DNA from: Lumbricus terrestris
Taxonomy: Eukaryota; Annelida; Clitellata; Crassiclitellata; Lumbricidae
Assembly (NCBI GenBank): GCA_949752735.1
Contig: OX457037.1
Coordinates: forward strand, 31,662,760-31,726,759
Direction of reading: 5' to 3'
Length of the DNA: 64,000 nucleotides
In this document: in pieces, positions 24,001 through 29,519 of the stretch
Position numbering within the stretch: position 1 is the stretch's first letter
How the letters are laid out: the number at the start of each line of letters is the position of its first letter
Translations under genes and position numbers: made by a program
Notes under the pieces: generated by a model
Told to the model about the DNA's origin: nothing
What the model saw: only the letters and a program-made list of their open reading frames with translations
Database searches by the model: none

Positions 24001-24180
24001 GATTGTTTGCAGGCGAGTGACACAGAACTGTCGGAGTTGATGGCCATTCGCGACCGAGAGTCACCGCTCGACTACACGAACATGGTGAACGTTGAAGACC
24101 TCGAAATGATCGACGGTGTCAGCATCAACAGCTGCCTCGATTGGGAAGAGATCGATCGAATGGTGGCCGAAATTAATTAG
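777..24180 (+). CDS. CPLANE1: CPLANE1-like ciliary gene, 3' half (19 coding exons, 5' end outside window)
   Basis: I chained 19 exons by GT/AG sites, open frame and matching phase: 777-950, 1861-2064, 4039-5766, 6871-6932, 7559-7637 with 9117-9183, 9906-9966, 10514-10668, 11087-11269, 11500-11561, 12841-12949, 14032-14076, 14771-14799, 15354-15467, 16131-16371, 18662-19269, 20016-20156, 22361-22519, 23261-23424 and 24013-24180. Together they encode about 1,500 residues. CPLANE1 (about 3,200 residues in vertebrates) belongs to the CPLANE complex, which recruits intraflagellar transport proteins at the ciliary base. The assignment is inference from remembered features: large size, a charged 'EWMEKKRMERMKRF' helix, repeated 'YTxxLQE' motifs in a disordered tail, and an acidic C-terminus ending 'LDWEEIDRMVAEIN'. 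Defects: TAA at 4519, a frameshift near 4945, a phase conflict between the third and fifth exons, TGA at 11156, a frameshift near 19165. It could be a diverged functional gene in a low-accuracy assembly, or a decaying copy. Confidence 0.6.
1395..1625 (-). mobile_element. LINE 3' end (CR1/L2/Jockey-like)
   Basis: Begins with a TCATTCGTTCATTCATT tail and continues 'GAATTTATATAGTACCTCTT'. On the minus strand the far end encodes the conserved reverse-transcriptase tail around 'GPSTWNGS'. It is truncated at its 5' end, like most LINE copies. Confidence 0.55.
1861..2064 (+). CDS. CPLANE1-like exon
   Basis: Acceptor TTTTTTTCCGTAG, donor GTTGAG, 68 codons, phase 0/0. The peptide runs from GGSGETDIAQLLQGYVSSKS through VLWMMEAMDKLSTLLRQKR to METEKS, a helical profile. 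It joins in phase to the exons on both sides. Confidence 0.65.
2106..3329. mobile_element. hAT-like non-autonomous element, 8-bp TSD
   Basis: Left end CAGTGGCGTAGCAAGG, right end TTGCTACGCCACTG, flanked by perfect TSDs TAATGGAA (2098-2105 and 3330-3337). Length 1,224 bp, no transposase frame. The right end is present again inside: 2595-2755 matches 3187-3329, ending in TTGCTACGACACTT. This suggests an internal duplication or a nested relative. The 8-bp TSD and CAG...CTG ends fit the hAT superfamily. Confidence 0.8.
3592..3790 (-). mobile_element. tRNA-derived SINE (family A)
   Basis: Same family as 21146-21366, 13246-13946 and 15736-15962. The minus strand starts with a tRNA-like head (GTAGTG...GGTTCGAA-type A and B boxes) and ends with a LINE-like 'AGAGGCGCTCC' tail. 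This copy is slightly degraded at the B box. Confidence 0.6.
3830..3975 (+). mobile_element. LINE 3' fragment next to exon 4039
   Basis: Encodes FCSLCNSVWQSLFSSFALLK and the 'LRTGDAFVSG' tail seen in other LINE ends here (compare 23560-23680). It ends about 60 bases before the large exon's acceptor. Confidence 0.5.
4039..5766 (+). CDS. CPLANE1-like large exon, with a TAA and a frameshift
   Basis: The TTCTGCAG acceptor leads in phase 0 to VSDDNSSVQGRKWKLICKD. This frame stays open for 160 codons to TAA at 4519-4521 (VQFVQFL then stop), then continues open and clearly coding in the same frame to about 4945. There a one-base slip moves the coding frame; the next segment includes PSWMLERMEFGEGFGELERL and an acidic, lysine-rich linker at about 5455-5600. 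The far end reaches TGA at 5763 just before a GTGAGT donor. The 5' part looks like a folded helical region and the 3' part is low-complexity and charged. The TAA is one substitution from CAA. I see no intron able to skip either defect (the needed gap would be under 40 bases). Confidence 0.6.
5767..6870. other. Intron with repeat fragment and microsatellite
   Basis: 5880-6080 holds a repeat beginning CAAATCAAAATCAAATCAAT followed by a 'TTTCGCAACCAA' segment, also seen near 49030. 6508-6640 is an (ATG/GAT)n microsatellite with interruptions. No exon seen. Confidence 0.5.
6508..6640. repeat. (GAT)n microsatellite
   Basis: Three blocks of trinucleotide repeats with interrupted GATTGATGATG and GGTGATGGTGAT variants. 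Intronic. Confidence 0.85.
6871..6932 (+). CDS. CPLANE1-like small acidic exon
   Basis: Follows TTGTTTTTAG and precedes GTGAGA. In the likeliest frame it reads DAEASVEGKQEEEVDEVDKE. That frame fits a third-exon end of ...RQRKSE but leaves a phase that does not fit the next exon. The frame that does fit gives a basic peptide instead. A missing mini-exon or a further one-base error would explain this. Confidence 0.45.
7559..7637 (+). CDS. CPLANE1-like exon, left part, running into a transposon end
   Basis: After CGTTGTAG the frame reads MFDEYLAKQDELGSVADTNA. Host sequence ends at 7622. The next 15 bases are the left terminus of an inserted hAT-like element and read through as RPAL before a GTAGGT donor at 7638. 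The host exon without the insertion would be 7559-7622 plus 9141-9183, 107 bases, phase 0 at its end. Confidence 0.6.
7623..9132. mobile_element. hAT-like element inserted in a coding exon (candidate intron)
   Basis: Ends CAGGCCCGCATTAAGG and CCTTAATGCGGCCCTG are near-perfect inverted repeats, extending about 60 bases with CACCCGGG cores. Perfect TSD AATGCCAA at 7615-7622 and 9133-9140. Length 1,510 bp, no transposase frame. It sits inside a CPLANE1-like coding exon; host sequence on either side rejoins in frame. The left end supplies GTAGGT (7638-7643) and the right end CACTAG (9111-9116), so 7638-9116 could be spliced out leaving 39 in-frame bases. A second hAT-like element is nested at 7856-8060. 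Confidence 0.85.
7856..8060. mobile_element. hAT-like MITE nested in the exon-borne element
   Basis: CAGGGCCAGATTAAG at the left, CTTAATCCGGCCCTG at the right, perfect TSD TTTGGGAA (7848-7855, 8061-8068). 205 bp. Its ends resemble those of its host element, so both belong to related families. Confidence 0.8.
9117..9183 (+). CDS. CPLANE1-like exon, right part, starting in a transposon end
   Basis: It begins after CCACTAG, inside the right terminus of the hAT-like element, reads SLNAALNA across the terminus and the second TSD copy, then returns to host coding sequence KLQYQAAMALHSKPK. A GTACTG donor follows at 9184. The joined reading frame has no stop. The acceptor has only a modest pyrimidine tract, so use of this junction is predicted, not shown. 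Confidence 0.55.
9316..9560. repeat. (TTA/TTG)n low-complexity tract
   Basis: Interrupted ATT and GTT trinucleotide runs and AT-rich stretches in the intron after the transposon-split exon. Confidence 0.7.
9906..9966 (+). CDS. CPLANE1-like exon
   Basis: TTTGTATAG acceptor and GTAAGA donor. It reads EEMSVLKKDMYTEINEGELH, entering in phase 0 and leaving with one base (G), which the next exon completes to GAT. Confidence 0.65.
10050..10190. repeat. (GT)n microsatellite
   Basis: GTGTGT runs with GTAGGTGTGTGT and GCGC interruptions. Open frames through it (His/Thr-rich on the minus strand) are repeat artefacts. Confidence 0.85.
10280..10375 (+). mobile_element. LINE 3' terminus
   Basis: 'AAAGAGGTGCTATATAAATT' followed by a GAATGAATGAATGAG tail, as in the other LINE ends of this window. 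Confidence 0.5.
10514..10668 (+). CDS. CPLANE1-like exon
   Basis: Acceptor TGCTGTAG, donor GTACTA. It reads DSDAVAAAIKKYYDENRLNQ, a QQQPP linker, then DVFMQLRFAERDAGQMTDAS. The phase joins exactly to both neighbours. Confidence 0.65.
11087..11269 (+). CDS. CPLANE1-like exon with in-frame TGA
   Basis: Acceptor TTATCAG, donor GTGAAT, 61 codons in phase 0. It reads AANGMRSYLNVVDINSETLA, then DIM, TGA at 11156-11158, then SVRDRQSRQ and a Ser/Ala-rich linker. The frame is open and coding on both sides of the stop, so a single substitution (TGA from CGA is one possibility) explains it better than a frameshift. Confidence 0.6.
11310..11785. repeat. Two degenerate tandem arrays flanking exon 11500
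   Basis: 11310-11400 repeats a GATGAATTTAGATGA-like unit. 11635-11785 repeats a unit of about 34 bases (GAAATGTAATTTATGGT, GAAATGTAAATTGTAGT). Exon 11500-11561 lies between them. Confidence 0.65.
11500..11561 (+). CDS. CPLANE1-like exon
   Basis: Follows GTGATGCAG, precedes GTATGT. It reads GSGPDAVTVNLFSKKTDPAE and leaves two bases (AT) that the next exon completes to ATT. Confidence 0.6.
12330..12478. mobile_element. hAT-like MITE, 149 bp
   Basis: CAGTGGCGTAGGCAAGG at the left, CCTGGCTATGCCACTG at the right, perfect TSD TTAGCAGT (12322-12329, 12479-12486). Same terminal family as 2106-3329 and 54362-54616. Confidence 0.88.
12570..12810 (-). mobile_element. LINE 3' end
   Basis: The minus strand encodes QSRCFACAGPSLWNALSPSV and a KSCLF segment, the usual C-terminal tail of CR1/L2/Jockey reverse transcriptases. 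It ends 31 bases before the exon at 12841. Confidence 0.6.
12841..12949 (+). CDS. CPLANE1-like exon
   Basis: Acceptor GTGCAAAG, donor GTAAAG. It reads LTSAGKLKKSAAKPRWMDEI then ARMAEKMQQDFDNTRL, a basic linker followed by an amphipathic helix. It enters in phase 2 and leaves in phase 0. Confidence 0.65.
13000..13135. repeat. Degenerate tandem array
   Basis: About four copies of a 28-base unit with core ATCAATCCTTAGATAGATGA, intronic. Confidence 0.6.
13246..13946 (-). mobile_element. SINE family A interrupted by a LINE 3' end
   Basis: 13246-13353 and 13850-13946 are the two halves of one SINE (compare 21146-21366). Between them lies a LINE 3' end on the plus strand encoding YGPKLWNSLPTKFKSIDSLA. 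The break falls in the 'GACTTGCTCAAGG' part, and a short copy of it flanks both sides, consistent with a target-site duplication. Confidence 0.65.
14032..14076 (+). CDS. CPLANE1-like mini-exon
   Basis: 45 bases reading VVTKLEEVGNKVLEE, continuing the helix of the previous exon. Its donor GTCAGT is the first unit of a 27-bp tandem repeat, so the donor is present three times. Confidence 0.55.
14077..14160. repeat. 27-bp tandem repeat carrying a splice donor
   Basis: Three units of GTCAGTTTATTAATATAATT plus AATTAAT directly after exon 14032-14076. Each unit begins with GTCAGT. Confidence 0.85.
14771..14799 (+). CDS. CPLANE1-like micro-exon
   Basis: 29 bases between TGTTACGCAG and GTTTGT, reading KERRKKTES plus AG. 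The two spare bases join the next exon's first G to make Arg. The length is too short to trust alone; the phase match on both sides supports it. Confidence 0.5.
15049..15240. repeat. Interspersed repeat (SINE/LINE-like)
   Basis: Starts AATTTATATAGAGCCGCTGA and ends GAGATGCTACATAAAACTTCCT, matching ends seen at 20300-20340 and in LINE tails. An apparent open stretch inside it was not accepted as an exon because skipping it gives the right phase. Confidence 0.5.
15354..15467 (+). CDS. CPLANE1-like exon
   Basis: Acceptor GTTGTCGTGCAG, donor GTTAGT. It reads SPEHPTECGCDDFHGDATKL then QLTNCSNFTADELLERA. Without splicing the frame would stop at 15508, so the GTTAGT donor is needed. It leaves CT, completed to CTA by the next exon. 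Confidence 0.6.
15736..15962 (+). mobile_element. SINE family A, plus-strand copy
   Basis: Head 'GCAGTGTAGGGTATGCTCAT' and 'GGTTGCGGGTTCCAATCC' resemble tRNA A and B boxes. The body has 'CTTCGGCGTGAAACTTCAAT' and the tail 'GAAGAGGCACTGTAACAAGT'. It shows the family's full layout: tRNA head, core, LINE-like tail. Confidence 0.65.
16131..16371 (+). CDS. CPLANE1-like charged-helix exon
   Basis: Acceptor CTTCTTTTAG, donor GTAGAG. It reads DTTRRGADVTRDDLHKLFKA, then a long charged helix with RRRLLEWMEKKRMERMKRFK and EVEEKRGTEVQPYAPKANQK. The tract of alternating basic and acidic residues is one of the features that made me think of CPLANE1. It enters in phase 2 and leaves in phase 0. Confidence 0.7.
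16573..16600. repeat. Perfect 12-bp hairpin, TTTT loop
   Basis: ACAGGCTACCTC and GAGGTAGCCTGT are exact reverse complements. It heads a segment (to about 16740) with 'GCTTGCAACCCACCCAGGTA', probably the 5' part of a retroelement. Confidence 0.7.
16991..17907. mobile_element. hAT-like element with TAGTG/CACTA ends
   Basis: Starts TAGTGATGTAGC, ends CTCACAACACTA, perfect TSD GTCGTCAT (16983-16990, 17908-17915). 917 bp, no transposase frame. Both subterminal regions hold arrays of the palindrome TTTCCGGAAA. An internal segment of about 165 bp is duplicated (17536-17660 and 17700-17830). Confidence 0.85.
18010..18110. repeat. (TAG)n/(TAA)n microsatellite
   Basis: GTAGTAGTAGTAGTGG followed by AATAATAAT runs and GATGATGAT. 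Poly-Asn and poly-Leu frames through it are artefacts. Confidence 0.85.
18662..19269 (+). CDS. CPLANE1-like exon with a frameshift near its end
   Basis: Acceptor ATTTCACAG. The frame from LTRNNWEAMDEDRATKKNQL runs through QEAAGLLTDLLSDQPNLSKP and LKSFRDVVKLQRPERTRQES to TAA at 19184. From about 19165 the other frame is coding instead (AKRSSSVQDSRLSPTRQRDM, then SLEEKQRIYG) and runs to a GTTGTC donor at 19270. That frame gives the phase needed by the next exon, so a one-base slip at about 19160-19178 is the simplest reading. Confidence 0.6.
19306..19470 (-). mobile_element. LINE 3' end
   Basis: TTCATTCATT tail then 'ATATAGTGCCTCTTCAAGG' and 'AAGGAGTGCTCCCGAAAC', the reverse of the standard LINE terminus here. 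Confidence 0.5.
20016..20156 (+). CDS. CPLANE1-like exon with YTQRLQEM motif
   Basis: Acceptor TTTTCATAG, donor GTACGT. It reads STHIPGTTRQRPTIRTVKSY then TQRLQEMKQGSGKENEIHWR. The YTxRLQE motif recurs in the next exon, suggesting a short repeated binding motif in a disordered tail. Confidence 0.65.
20645..20936. repeat. 63-bp minisatellite, about 4.5 copies
   Basis: Unit contains CATAATTAATGTCTTAAACA and GGAATTGCTTGTTCAATACT; copies differ by single bases. Intronic. Confidence 0.85.
21146..21366 (-). mobile_element. SINE family A, best-preserved copy
   Basis: On the minus strand: head GGGGCGCGGTGGTGTAGTAG, B box GGTTCGAACCC, core with 'GGCGTGAAACTCCGATGCAG', tail GGGGCGCTATAACAAGTGCG. The tRNA-like promoter boxes make it an RNA polymerase III-type SINE. 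Confidence 0.7.
21690..22060 (+). mobile_element. LINE 3' end
   Basis: Encodes MVPFTRSATTQSRSFSVVGP then TTWNELRLTIGHLPSLLR, the reverse-transcriptase C-terminal tail. The preceding bases read SAVHGDL, continuing upstream in pieces. Confidence 0.65.
22361..22519 (+). CDS. CPLANE1-like exon with YTEQLQEL motif
   Basis: Acceptor TCATATTTAG, donor GTTAGC. It reads TFKAPPATTGLRWHRPAHPP then RTYTEQLQELQ and PATSRLMPQQ. Phase 1 in and phase 1 out, matching both neighbours. The other frames of this stretch look less like the rest of the protein. Confidence 0.65.
23261..23424 (+). CDS. CPLANE1-like penultimate coding exon
   Basis: Acceptor GATTTTCGTAG, consensus donor GTAAGT. It reads LFEKSAGLLPRSQRRNRPYA, then NPYSDVDVSSDFSSWSMDEN and VRKILYEDRSPLPT. 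It leaves in phase 0. Confidence 0.7.
23500..23690 (+). mobile_element. LINE 3' end
   Basis: Encodes SAVAQSRSLSPSVYSTIFFQ then SLFSNSVWQTLFLKTASSLG and GSASERFAL, the conserved LINE tail with a truncated catalytic region. Confidence 0.55.
24013..24180 (+). CDS. CPLANE1-like terminal coding exon
   Basis: Acceptor TTGTTTGCAG. It reads ASDTELSELMAIRDRESPLD, then YTNMVNVEDLEMIDGVSINS and CLDWEEIDRMVAEIN, ending at TAG 24178-24180. The acidic short helix with an LDW core at the extreme C-terminus is, as I remember it, typical of CPLANE1 proteins. No defect is visible here. Confidence 0.75.
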   Translation, partial: ASDTELSELMAIRDRESPLDYTNMVNVEDLEMIDGVSINSCLDWEEIDRMVAEIN

Positions 24181-24440
24181 TTTACGGTGCCACCTTTAAC
24201 AGGTGAAGACGATGTCTCACCTTTGACAGGTGAAGATGTTACAGGTGAAGATGTCTCGCCTTTGACAGGTGAAGAGTTGAGGAGGCAACAGCTACTGTGA
24301 AAACAACACTTGTGCCAGTCTCAATGTAGTCCACAGTTCCTTCACCATTGAAAGATGAGGACTTGAGTATAAGTAGTATAAGCTACTGTGAAAACAATAC
24401 TTGTCATCATTTAGGGATTAAGGAAGCAAAATAAATGTTG
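24181..24440 (+). promoter_or_regulatory. Probable 3' UTR with poly(A) signal
   Basis: Directly follows the stop. It opens with a degenerate repeat of about 24-27 bases (24188-24280, core CAGGTGAAGATGTCTC). A canonical AATAAA is at 24430-24435, the first plausible polyadenylation signal after the stop. Confidence 0.5.
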
Positions 24441-25290
24441 AGTCTATCTTAGTCAAGAATTCAACTAAATGTGCTATTATAGTTATAATTTGAAGATAGA
24501 CATTTCAACAAGATAATGCTTGCTGGTAATTATAATTGTAGTTGGGCATTTATATAGTGAAACGAATCAGAAGTTCTCTCTCTGCACTGTTACCATAGAT
24601 TTGAAATTTCATTAACAACTGGAATTGTATAGGTTAGCAAAACAATTTAAAAGAATACACAGTAAAGTAGTGAACTTGAAGAACCACCACATTCAAGTCC
24701 TGTCAGCAGATAAAAGATGACATCCTGGTTTCATTAGGTAAAGATTTTGAATATAGTCTTTCGTACTTGAGAGTATTTACTTACCTACTAGCAGATGCTC
24801 ATTTTAAATTTAAAAACCCAGAGGTCATCCTGGGAAGTTAGGTCAACAACTTTGCTTAGTATTTATGTTCAATTAAGTTTTAACAAATGTATGTACGCAT
24901 AGTGCCTGTTAAAGAACTTTTCAAAAGCAGAACTCTGAATAAAAACAACCCTAGCATTAGTTTCTATGAAGATGGTTTAATTCTGATGTACAATAATTCT
25001 TATGTAAGACCACGAGCAAAATGTAATTCTATGTGTAATTAATTATTAACATGACGTAATTACAGAATATGTAATTCTGATGTAACACTGTTGAGTAAAT
25101 GTAATTCAGTCTCAAAATGCAAGTTCATTATTACGCAACTTCTGGCTCTTCACTTGTAACATGAATCATCAGTTCTATTAAATGTAACATATCTAACATC
25201 TGTTTTGCAAGTGTCTAAGGCACAAGGTGTTCACTGATGGCGCTCCAAAACCAAGTCGTAATGGGTTACTATATCTATAATATCAGTCGA
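24441..25290. other. Intergenic region, nothing recognised
   Basis: AT-rich, between the CPLANE1-like poly(A) signal and a piggyBac MITE. 24900-25100 resembles 21450-21560 (TTCAAAAGCAGAACTCTGA), so it is a copy of the same repeat. Confidence 0.4.
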
Positions 25291-25294
25291 TTAA

Positions 25295-25380
25295 CCTCTT
25301 CCCTGCAAATGAGGACATCCTATCGTCATAAAACTTTAATCTCGTAGGCGTATGACCACATCCTATCATCATATAACGGC

Positions 25381-25416
<36 letters not shown>

Positions 25417-25452
25417 CGCCTACGGGATTAAAAACCCGGCGCAGCGAAGGGG
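25295..25452. mobile_element. piggyBac-like MITE with TTAA flanks
   Basis: TTAA at 25291-25294 and 25453-25456. Ends CCTCTTCCCTGC and GCAGCGAAGGGG are imperfect inverted repeats. An inner inverted repeat (TAATCTCGTAGGCGTA / TACGCCTACGGGATTA) flanks a (TA)n core. Confidence 0.75.
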
Positions 25453-25976
25453 TTAAGGCAGGATCATCGGTAGTTAAGCAATTCGACAACTTAGGTTAGT
25501 AATAAATTGAAAACAATAAAAGTTTTGTGACTGGGCAGAATTGGCAGAGCTCTACAGGGAGAGACAATTCCAAAATCAAGTCCAGCAACTAATAATTATT
25601 CCAATTGCAAAGAAAGCCTGTTTTAGGGATGTCAAGCTTCGGATAATTGAATGACCTCGTTCAAAAATGACCGTTTTTTATGAGAAGTAAGGATGAATTT
25701 AAATCAGTTTGGTTCACCGTAGTTCCTATTTATAAACGTTGCACCTCGAGTTAAAAAAAATCATTTGGCTCCAACAGGAAGAACTTTTACTTATTTCATC
25801 TGCAACAAATACGTGCATTGTGCGTACATATAAACTACTGATCAGTCAAAATGGCATGCTTTGCACAGCATAGCAGAAGTATAACAAAGAATTTTCATAG
25901 CCAAGCACATTTCATTGTTAAAATGAGAATATAACAAGAAATTTGGCATCAGTCTTATAGATTCTCCAAGTGCCTG

Positions 25977-26117
25977 TTAAGCCTGTAGATTTTGTGTTAT
26001 GATATCCGCCTCGTCAAGTATAAATGTTCGAAGCAGCAGCGAAATGTTTTCCTCCGTTCTCGTGATTTGTCGTCTGCCTTGAAATCTTCTTTCGCACCTT
26101 TGTTCACACCACGTGGT
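25977..26117 (-). CDS. INTS10: INTS10 terminal exon with one-base frameshift
   Basis: Acceptor TTGTTACAG. The incoming frame reads PRGVNKGAKEDFKA, then diverges. From the bases just after KEDFK the next frame reads RRQITRTEENISLLLRTFIL then DEADIITQNLQA and stops at TAA 25977-25979. That second frame aligns with the vertebrate C-terminus (ERQVSRCGENLMVVLHRF...) and ends at the homologous position. The exon is therefore conserved across its length, but one base appears lost (or two gained) near 26070. Confidence 0.75.
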   Translation of the reverse strand, partial: TTWCEQRCERRFQGRRQITRTEENISLLLRTFILDEADIITQNLQA

Positions 26118-29100
26118 CTGTAACAAATGAAATGCTAAAGTAGTTCCTGCAATCTGCCAAAGCCACGGAAAAGATACATCTAACAAAATCAGTATAAATA
26201 AACATATTCACTAGTGGTCAGATGGAACCAGCTTATACATCAATGTTAATAGTTTGCTGAAGCACAAGAATGTCTATACCCTGCAGAAGCACAAGAAATT
26301 TCTTTAACGTCTAAGTTAGCTTAAGGAAATTCCCAGCAAAAGCTCTTAAGCATAGTTGTACTCATAGAAGTACAATACCTTTTAAACTTTACATGTGCTG
26401 CACATAAAATGTCCTCTACTTACTAACTTCATACGTATCACCTACAGCTGGTTCTTACTGATGGCCATGATTCCTACGCCACGACTTCTGAGAAGGTCTA
26501 AACTGGGCCTTATTAAAGTTCAAATACAACTCCATACTCTGCAGAACTTTGTGACACAGCTCATAAAGATAGAACGGTGCTGACAACACTAACTTAACTT
26601 TAATTCAACTTTACAAAAGAACCCATTACAATCTGTGATTGTGGTTTTAGGCTGTCTGGAATGCCTCAGGGCCTTTTTCAACATGCAGTTCTACACAAAA
26701 TGTGCAGTTGTAAATGAATTTGTGCAGTTGTAAAAGCAACATTGTGCAGTGATAATCATTAGAAAAAGGTCATTGCCGGTGACACGAAACGGAGTATCCC
26801 CCATGAAAGCTATCCTGGGGGATGAATTAATCTATTCCACCGGATGGAATTAACCGGTCTAAACTATCCGGGGGGAAAAACCATTCTATCCCCTTTTTTG
26901 AAAAATGCGCATAATAAAATTTTTTATGCTGTAATCAAAATTTAAAGTGACTCTAATTGTTTTAAGTGTCCTATTTTAACCAATGCTCAGACAAAGGCAA
27001 CTCAAATTTATTTAGTGACTCTGGGTGTTCTTAAGTGTTTTAAAAGTTTTAAGTGCTCTAAAAACAGGGCAAAACAAATTATTTAGTAGGAACATACATA
27101 CCTGTTAGTGTCATTGTTCAAAACAAAGCAGATGAAAATGAATTTGCAAAAGAAAATACACGTGGAAGCGGTTTTTTCGACTTTTTTTAATTTGGGGGAT
27201 ACAATTAATACGGGGGATACTCTATTTCGTGAGACCGGCCGGTTTGCAATGGAAGAGCGAAATAGAACAAAGGACACGTGAAGTGAAAAATAAAGAGGGA
27301 GGCATAATTTAAGAATTTCCAGTGGATGACAAAAAAAGGTTATCAGCTTTTACATGCGACAACTTGCACCATTTCTGAGAAAACTTGGGCCAATTTTTTG
27401 ACAAACAATAAAAAAAGGCCATCAGATTTTTTCACTACCAACTTGCGACATTTTTTCTCACAAACGACTAAAAAAAGTTGTGAGAAATTTTTGCCAACAA
27501 ATCCCAAGTAGGAAAAAATTTGCTCGTTGTGCAGTTCAAAAAATTTCTTAAAAGAGCCGTGGAATGCCTGATTTTTGAGAATTGGTGCAACATAAATCTA
27601 CAATCACAAACAACAGAAACTTTCTAAACGAATATAATGATAATGATCCCAAAAGAGTTTATCTAGTTTATTTGCTTTCAAAATGACTAACTTTAGGACA
27701 ATCAAACCGGAACAATAGATACACAAATTTCATTTGTTCAAGTGTCACTTACTGTGTTCCCGTTTTTCCTGGCGACGTCAGCAGAATGTCGAGACTAACG
27801 CGTCCTCTCTCTGGTGTTCGTAGAAATGCAAACTCTTCCAACAGATCAATGTCTGCAGATGTTGTTAAACAATTGCAACGCATAAAAAATTGGTAAAATT
27901 GAGTCAATGTTTAGATCATCTTCCTCAGAAAAGTTTTAGTTTGTCCCAAATTACCAAAGCACTCGTGGTTTCCAAGCCTCAAGCTTTATCTTGCAAGGTC
28001 TTCATCTATAGAATTCACTAAGTACTACCAGCTTTCCAAACCATTCTGCTATTTTTGCTGACAATTGAACACTTCACAGTCAGGTGAATTCATAAATTAG
28101 ATGCCATTTAAATGATCAATAATATCTGGATGATCGTTTATTTAGAACTGAGGAAGCTTAGGAACTCCACACTGTTCTGGCAAAGGGTGAAACAAGAGAC
28201 AAAGCATCCAGGAGACAAAGACAAGTTAGGTACTTAAGGCAAGTTTACTGGTCCAAAATGCACAACCATGTAACCTGTGAGACATGTTTAAAACTGGTTG
28301 GAACATCTACTTGATTCTTTTTCCACAACATTTCATTGTACCAAAATTTAACTTAATTCAATTGAGCAACAAACAGTAAAAGGATACTAATTATGTAGTT
28401 GAAGAAAAGGCTGTACGCGAAATGGCTGCGTTTCTTGATGCCATTTAAAATCTCGCACATCATTGGCTCGTACTTTGGCCAATCGTGTTGCATCAAGACT
28501 ATCATGTGACCAAGAACCATGTCGAGCTGAGCTGTGTTTGCGGCATAGCCAAGCGACAGTTCACTTCCCGGATTCATCTTCCAAGCTCTATTCTACAAAA
28601 TTAATCAAATGATATTAAAACAATGCGAGGTAAAAGCAATCGTTATTCGCTGCATGATATTTATCCACAATTCTAAGTAACCCTATGATTATCGAAGTAA
28701 AATTCCTAAGTTTGGTAAAGTAAACGATAGTTTCGATTTGAAGATTGCTACAATAAAAAAATTCCCTAAGTTTGCCTGGAAACGTAAAAGGGCAACTTCT
28801 CTTACGTCTCGTATGTATGCATGCATAGGCGCAATCACGTCCTAAAAGTTGGAGGGGACCATAATGAATCACGTCCTAAAAGTTGGGAGGGACCATAATA
28901 ATAAAGCTAGGGGACCACTCAAAAGTTGGGGGGACGCGTCCCGTGGGTCCCATAGGGTGGTTGCGCCTATGTATGCATGTATATATTTTGTATGTATGTA
29001 TGTATAATATGTATGTATGCATATAGGGCAATTTATATAGCGCCTACGTACCTCACAAAGGTGACAAACACAGCTACACAACAGATATAAAGAAACTCAA

Positions 29101-29469
29101 TTAAAGACATTTTGAGAACTTCACAATGTTACGGATTGTTAATGGCAGACAGTTCCAGCATACGTACGATAATCGAATGCATGAGAAGGCAGAGTCAGAC
29201 CACAACCACTGTATTCAACAAACAGTTCCCCGGCTAACAAGTCAGTGGGACACAATGATAAACATAAATGGACAACAAAGTATTTATTGCACCTTAAGAC
29301 AGGCGATAAGAAGATGGACGCAGTACGAGAAGATCTCCGAGTCCTCCAAAGGCAAGAGGCACAGCTGGCGACCTTTTCCCCTCTGGGTCGCGAGCGTCTC
29401 CTGGCCAAGCAGGGAACCAGCGTTTGGCTGGAAAGTACTGATAATGTAAAGAACCATATCAACCACCTC
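25977..29469 (-). CDS. INTS10: Integrator complex subunit 10, C-terminal exons
   Basis: Four minus-strand exons (29293-29469, 28388-28592, 27753-27852, 25977-26117) join with matching phases and align with the C-terminal quarter of animal INTS10 as I remember it. Hallmarks in order: YCVHLLIACLK (vertebrate YCLHLMLACFK), DMVLGHMIVLMQHDWPK (DMALGHVIVLLQQEWPR), FFNYII then NIDLLEEFAFLRTPE ([21 protein letters not shown]), and PRGVNKGAKEDF (TRGITKGVKEDF). INTS10 is a nuclear helical-repeat subunit of Integrator, which cleaves nascent RNA at snRNA and paused protein-coding genes. Its 5' exons were not found; if they lie in this window they should be above 29469. The last exon has a one-base frameshift. 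The gene is convergent with the CPLANE1-like gene; their stop codons are 1.8 kb apart. Confidence 0.88.
26771..27251. mobile_element. Inverted-repeat element, superfamily unclear
   Basis: Left CCGGTGACACGAAACGGAGT ATCCCCC, right reverse complement CCGGTCTCACGAAATAGAGT ATCCCCC; outer CATTGC/GCAATG also pair. No clear TSD. GGGGGAT segments recur inside. It lies in the last INTS10 intron. Confidence 0.6.
27753..27852 (-). CDS. INTS10: INTS10 exon
   Basis: Acceptor ACATCTGCAG, consensus donor GTAAGT. With the previous exon's A it reads NIDLLEEFAFLRTPERGRVS then LDILLTSPGKTGT, collinear with vertebrate [14 protein letters not shown]. It leaves CA, completed to Gln by the last exon. Confidence 0.85.
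28388..28592 (-). CDS. INTS10: INTS10 exon
   Basis: Acceptor TTTTGTAG, donor GTATCC. It reads NRAWKMNPGSELSLGYAANT, then AQLDMVLGHMIVLMQHDWPK, then YEPMMCEILNGIKKRSHFAY and SLFFNYII, leaving one base (A). The DMVLGH...DWP block is the strongest INTS10 signature in the window. Confidence 0.88.
28824..28971. mobile_element. hAT-like MITE in INTS10 intron
   Basis: CATAGGCGCAATCA at the left, GGTTGCGCCTATG at the right, perfect TSD TATGCATG (28816-28823, 28972-28979). 148 bp. The inside repeats a CCTAAAAGTTGGGAGGGACC-like unit two to three times. Confidence 0.85.
29293..29469 (-). CDS. INTS10: INTS10 exon
   Basis: Acceptor TTTACAG, donor GTGCAA on the minus strand; 59 codons, phase 0/0. It reads EVVDMVLYIISTFQPNAGSL, then a linker, then LCLLPLEDSEIFSYCVHLLI and ACLK. 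This matches the INTS10 region just before the DMALGH block. An open plus-strand frame over the same bases is its shadow. Confidence 0.8.
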
Positions 29470-29519
29470 CTGTAAATGGACACATATAAAAATAATTCAC
29501 AGATAAGTCAGTTTTGCTA

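Noticed and set aside
29126..29475. Plus-strand open frames including MDAVREDLRVLQRQEAQLAT
   Set aside because: They are shadows of the INTS10 exon on the minus strand, which has proper splice sites and family similarity.
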